Source: an uncultured Verrucomicrobiales bacterium
Lineage (GTDB): Bacteria; Verrucomicrobiota; Verrucomicrobiae; Limisphaerales; CANJSG01
Assembly: GCA_946480965.1 (NCBI GenBank)
Contig: CAMLMI010000278.1
Coordinates: 1-6,474 of the forward strand
Reading direction: 5' to 3'
Length of the DNA stretch: 6,474 nt
This document shows, piece after piece, positions 3,886-6,474 of the stretch (positions are counted from its first letter, which is position 1; every line of letters starts with the position of its first letter). The translations under genes and the position numbers were made by a program. The notes beneath the pieces are model-generated. The model ran no database searches, was not told the origin of the DNA, and was given only the letters and a program-made list of their open reading frames with translations.

Positions 3886-6474
3886 ATGTCGGCGCCCGAG
3901 TTCGTCCATCTCCACCTCCACACCGAGTTTTCGCTGCTCGACGGCGCGTGCCGTCTGGACCGGCTGGTGGAGCGCGCCGCCGCGCTCAAGATGCCCGCGC
4001 TGGCCATCACGGACCACGGCGCGATGTTCGGCGCGATCGACTTCTACCAGGCGGCCAAGGGCAAGGGCATCAAGCCCATCATCGGCTGCGAATGCTACGT
4101 CGCGCCCGGCAGCCGCAAGGAACGCAAGGCCGTCCAGAACGCCTCGGGCCGCGAACTCTACCAGCACCTCGGCCTGCTCGCGATGGACGAGGCGGGCTAC
4201 AAGAACCTCGTCAAGCTCGTCACCCGCGCCCACACCGAGGGCCAATACTACAAGCCGCGCATCGACAAGGAGCTGTTGGCCGAGCTGAACGGCGGCCTCA
4301 TCGCCCTCTCCGGCTGTCTCGCCAGCGAGGTGCCGAGCCTCCTGATGGCCGACCAGATCGACAAGGCGCGCGAGGCCGTGGACTGGTTCAAGCAGATCTT
4401 TGGGCCGGACCGCTACTACCTGGAGCTGCAGAACCACGGCATCCCCGAGCAGGCCAAGGTGAACCGCCATCTGCTGGAGTTCGCCAAGGAGTTCGGGCTG
4501 AAAACCGTCGCCACAAACGACGTCCACTACATCGAGAAGGGCCATTCCTTCGCGCACGACTGCCTGGTCTGTCTCGGCACGCAGACGACGATCAACGATC
4601 CGAAGCGGATGCAGTATCAGCGCGAGCAGTTCTACCTGCGCTCCGCCGAGGAGATGGCCGCGCTCTTCCACGAGGTGCCGGACGCGGTGCGGAACACGCT
4701 GGAGGTGGCGGAGAAGTGCGACCTGAAGATCAAGTTCGGCGAGCTGCACTACCCCGTCTATCAGCCGCCGGAGACCTTCACGCGCGAGGGCTACCTGCGG
4801 CACATGCTGGCCGAGGGGCTGAACCGCCGCTACACGCTCCGGGTGCGGGCGGTGGAGAAGCAGTGGATCGTGGAGGGGATCGACGATCCGACGCGGTTGC
4901 CGACGTATTCGCCCGTTGAGGGAGCCCCCGCCACGGACCACAAAGACCCCGCCGTCGCGGCCGCGATCCAGACCGTGCTCGACCGTCTGGAGATGGAGAT
5001 GGGCGTGATCGAGAAGACGGGCTTCATCTCCTACTTCCTGATCGTCGCCGACTTCGTCCGCGCGGGCCGCGAGATGGGCGTCACCTGCGTGGCGCGCGGT
5101 TCCGCCGCCGGTTCCATCGTCACCTACCTGCTGGACATCGCGAACGTCGATCCCATCCGCTACGGCCTGCTCTTCGAGCGCTTCCTCAATCCCGAACGCG
5201 TCAACCCGCCCGACATCGACATCGACTTCGCCGACGACCGCCGCGCGGACGTGATCGAATACACGCGGCAGAAATACGGCCGCGACTGCGTGGCCCAGAT
5301 CATCACCTTCGGCACGCTCGGCGCGAAGTCCGTGGTGCGCGACGTGGCCCGCGCGATGGGCCGCAGCTTCGGCGACGGAGACCGCCTCGCGAAGATGATC
5401 CCCAACGAGCTGAAGATGACGCTGGAGAAGGCGCTGGCCGCGAGCCCCGACTTCAAGCGCGCCTACGAGGAGGAGGAGCTGACGCGCGAAGTGGTCGATG
5501 TGGCGCTGGTGCTGGAAGACCTCACGCGCAATTCCTCCGTCCACGCCGCAGGCGTCGTCATCGGGCCCGAGCCGCTGGAGAACCTGCTCCCGCTGAAGAT
5601 GGACGAGGACGGCACCATCGTGACCCAATACGCGATGGGGCCCGTGGGCGATCTCGGCCTGCTGAAGATGGACTTCCTCGGGCTGAAGACGCTGACGGTC
5701 ATCCGCAACACCTGCGAGATGGTCGAGAAGACCCAGGGGATCAAGATCGACATCGACCGCATCCCGCTGGACGACCAGAAGAGCTACGACCTGCTGAACA
5801 AGGGGCTCACGGTCGGCGTGTTCCAGCTGGAGTCCGGCGGCATGAGGGATCTTTGCCGCAAGTTCGAGATCGCCTCCGTGGAGCACATCACCGCGCTCGT
5901 CTCGCTCTACCGTCCGGGACCGATGGACCTGATCCCGGACTTCATCGAGCGCCGCCACGGCCGCGCCGAGGTGGAGTATCCGCACCCGTTGCTGGAGCCG
6001 ATCGCGAAGGAGACCTACGGCGTGCTGATCTACCAGGAGCAGGTCATGCAGGCCACGCAGATCCTGGCCGGATATTCGCTCGGCAGCGCGGACCTGCTGC
6101 GCCGCGCAATGGGCAAGAAGAAGGTCGAGGAGATGCAGAAGCAGCGCGCCAATTTCGTGGCGGGCGCGGCCAAGACCAACGGCATCGACGCGGGCACGGC
6201 GAACAAGGTCTTCGACATCCTCGAGAAGTTCGCCGGCTACGGCTTCAACAAGTCCCACGCCGCCGCCTACGCGGTCGTCGCCTACCAGACGGCGTATCTG
6301 AAGGCGAACTACCCGGTGGAGTTCATCGCCGCCATGTTGACCAACGACATGGGCGACACGGCCAAGGTGGCCATCCTCATCGACGAAGCCCGCACCCTCG
6401 GGATCAAGGTGCTGCCGCCGGACGTGAACGAGTCGGACGTGTTCTTCGCGCCGGCGAAGCGTAGCCGCCGAGGT
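3886..6474 (+). CDS. dnaE: DNA polymerase III alpha subunit, DnaE1 type (5' 863 codons; runs off the window)
   Basis: This is the catalytic subunit of the replicative DNA polymerase III holoenzyme. The first 863 residues are visible; the family is usually about 1,150-1,200. The start is fixed by the standard N-terminus (EFVHLHLHTEFSLLDGA). The PHP domain covers about 5-285 and keeps all nine metal-ligand positions: His10, His12, Asp19, His44, Glu69, His94, Cys144, Asp212 and His214. The polymerase palm has ARGSAAGS (403-410), PPDIDIDF (441-448) with the catalytic aspartates, and Asp596 in KMDFLGLKTLT. Further conserved blocks are VFQLES (645-650), RPGPMDLIPDF (676-686), LRRAMGKKK (738-746) and KFAGYGFNKSHAAAYA (781-796), uninterrupted by an intein. 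A roughly 30-residue extra segment lies at about 320-362. The tandem HhH, OB-fold and tau-binding parts lie beyond the edge. The last codons (PAKRSRRG) depart from the family. The lack of imuA/imuB neighbours and the intact PHP argue for the replicative DnaE1 and against an error-prone DnaE2. Confidence 0.97.
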   Translation, partial: MSAPEFVHLHLHTEFSLLDGACRLDRLVERAAALKMPALAITDHGAMFGAIDFYQAAKGKGIKPIIGCECYVAPGSRKERKAVQNASGRELYQHLGLLAMDEAGYKNLVKLVTRAHTEGQYYKPRIDKELLAELNGGLIALSGCLASEVPSLLMADQIDKAREAVDWFKQIFGPDRYYLELQNHGIPEQAKVNRHLLEFAKEFGLKTVATNDVHYIEKGHSFAHDCLVCLGTQTTINDPKRMQYQREQFYLRSAEEMAALFHEVPDAVRNTLEVAEKCDLKIKFGELHYPVYQPPETFTREGYLRHMLAEGLNRRYTLRVRAVEKQWIVEGIDDPTRLPTYSPVEGAPATDHKDPAVAAAIQTVLDRLEMEMGVIEKTGFISYFLIVADFVRAGREMGVTCVARGSAAGSIVTYLLDIANVDPIRYGLLFERFLNPERVNPPDIDIDFADDRRADVIEYTRQKYGRDCVAQIITFGTLGAKSVVRDVARAMGRSFGDGDRLAKMIPNELKMTLEKALAASPDFKRAYEEEELTREVVDVALVLEDLTRNSSVHAAGVVIGPEPLENLLPLKMDEDGTIVTQYAMGPVGDLGLLKMDFLGLKTLTVIRNTCEMVEKTQGIKIDIDRIPLDDQKSYDLLNKGLTVGVFQLESGGMRDLCRKFEIASVEHITALVSLYRPGPMDLIPDFIERRHGRAEVEYPHPLLEPIAKETYGVLIYQEQVMQATQILAGYSLGSADLLRRAMGKKKVEEMQKQRANFVAGAAKTNGIDAGTANKVFDILEKFAGYGFNKSHAAAYAVVAYQTAYLKANYPVEFIAAMLTNDMGDTAKVAILIDEARTLGIKVLPPDVNESDVFFAPAKRSRRG

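Noticed and set aside
3763..6258. An 831-codon open frame on the reverse strand, opposite dnaE
   Set aside because: It mirrors the codon bias of dnaE in GC-rich DNA. Its composition (long runs rich in Leu, Val, Asp, Arg and His without domain motifs) is typical of antisense shadow frames, and the sense strand encodes an unmistakable polymerase.
3886..6474. Intein or split intein in dnaE
   Set aside because: The conserved blocks that host inteins, including PDIDIDF, MDFLGLKTLT and YGFNKSHAAAYA, are continuous in one frame with no inserted splicing domain.

Overview
This GC-rich window most likely comes from a free-living bacterium of the PVC superphylum, with Verrucomicrobia (Opitutae-like) the best guess. 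That assignment rests on the character of the DNA polymerase III alpha subunit, the near absence of Shine-Dalgarno sequences, and the NTC/GAN-type hairpins between genes. It is an inference, because no rRNA or other marker gene is present.

Layout, left to right. (1) Minus strand, positions 1-954: a truncated membrane protein at the left edge and, upstream of it, a 233-residue protein of unknown function. They are separated by 84 bp and could be co-transcribed. (2) Positions 955-1235: a 281-bp divergent intergenic region. It holds a long, nearly perfect hairpin built of NTC triplets on one arm and GAN triplets on the other, plus an 11-bp direct repeat with a 32-bp period. (3) Plus strand, 1236-3697: a two-gene ABC exporter operon. 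The ATPase lacks the usual Q-loop glutamine and switch histidine. Its stop overlaps by 4 bp the start of a polytopic membrane protein, the probable permease. (4) Positions 3698-3885: a 188-bp intergenic region with a small hairpin at the permease stop codon, a second NTC/GAN hairpin-like repeat, and a plausible sigma-70-type promoter ending almost at the next start codon. (5) Plus strand, 3886 to the right edge: the first 863 codons of dnaE, the replicative polymerase catalytic subunit, with a complete PHP metal-binding set and complete polymerase aspartates. Its last few visible codons depart from the family.

The dnaE gene is housekeeping and probably unrelated in function to the ABC operon. 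No defence system, phage, CRISPR array, tRNA or rRNA was found. The observations most worth follow-up are the two NTC/GAN inverted repeats, the odd 3' edge of dnaE, and the degenerate ATPase. I do not see convincing evidence of an entirely new biological system in these 6.5 kb.
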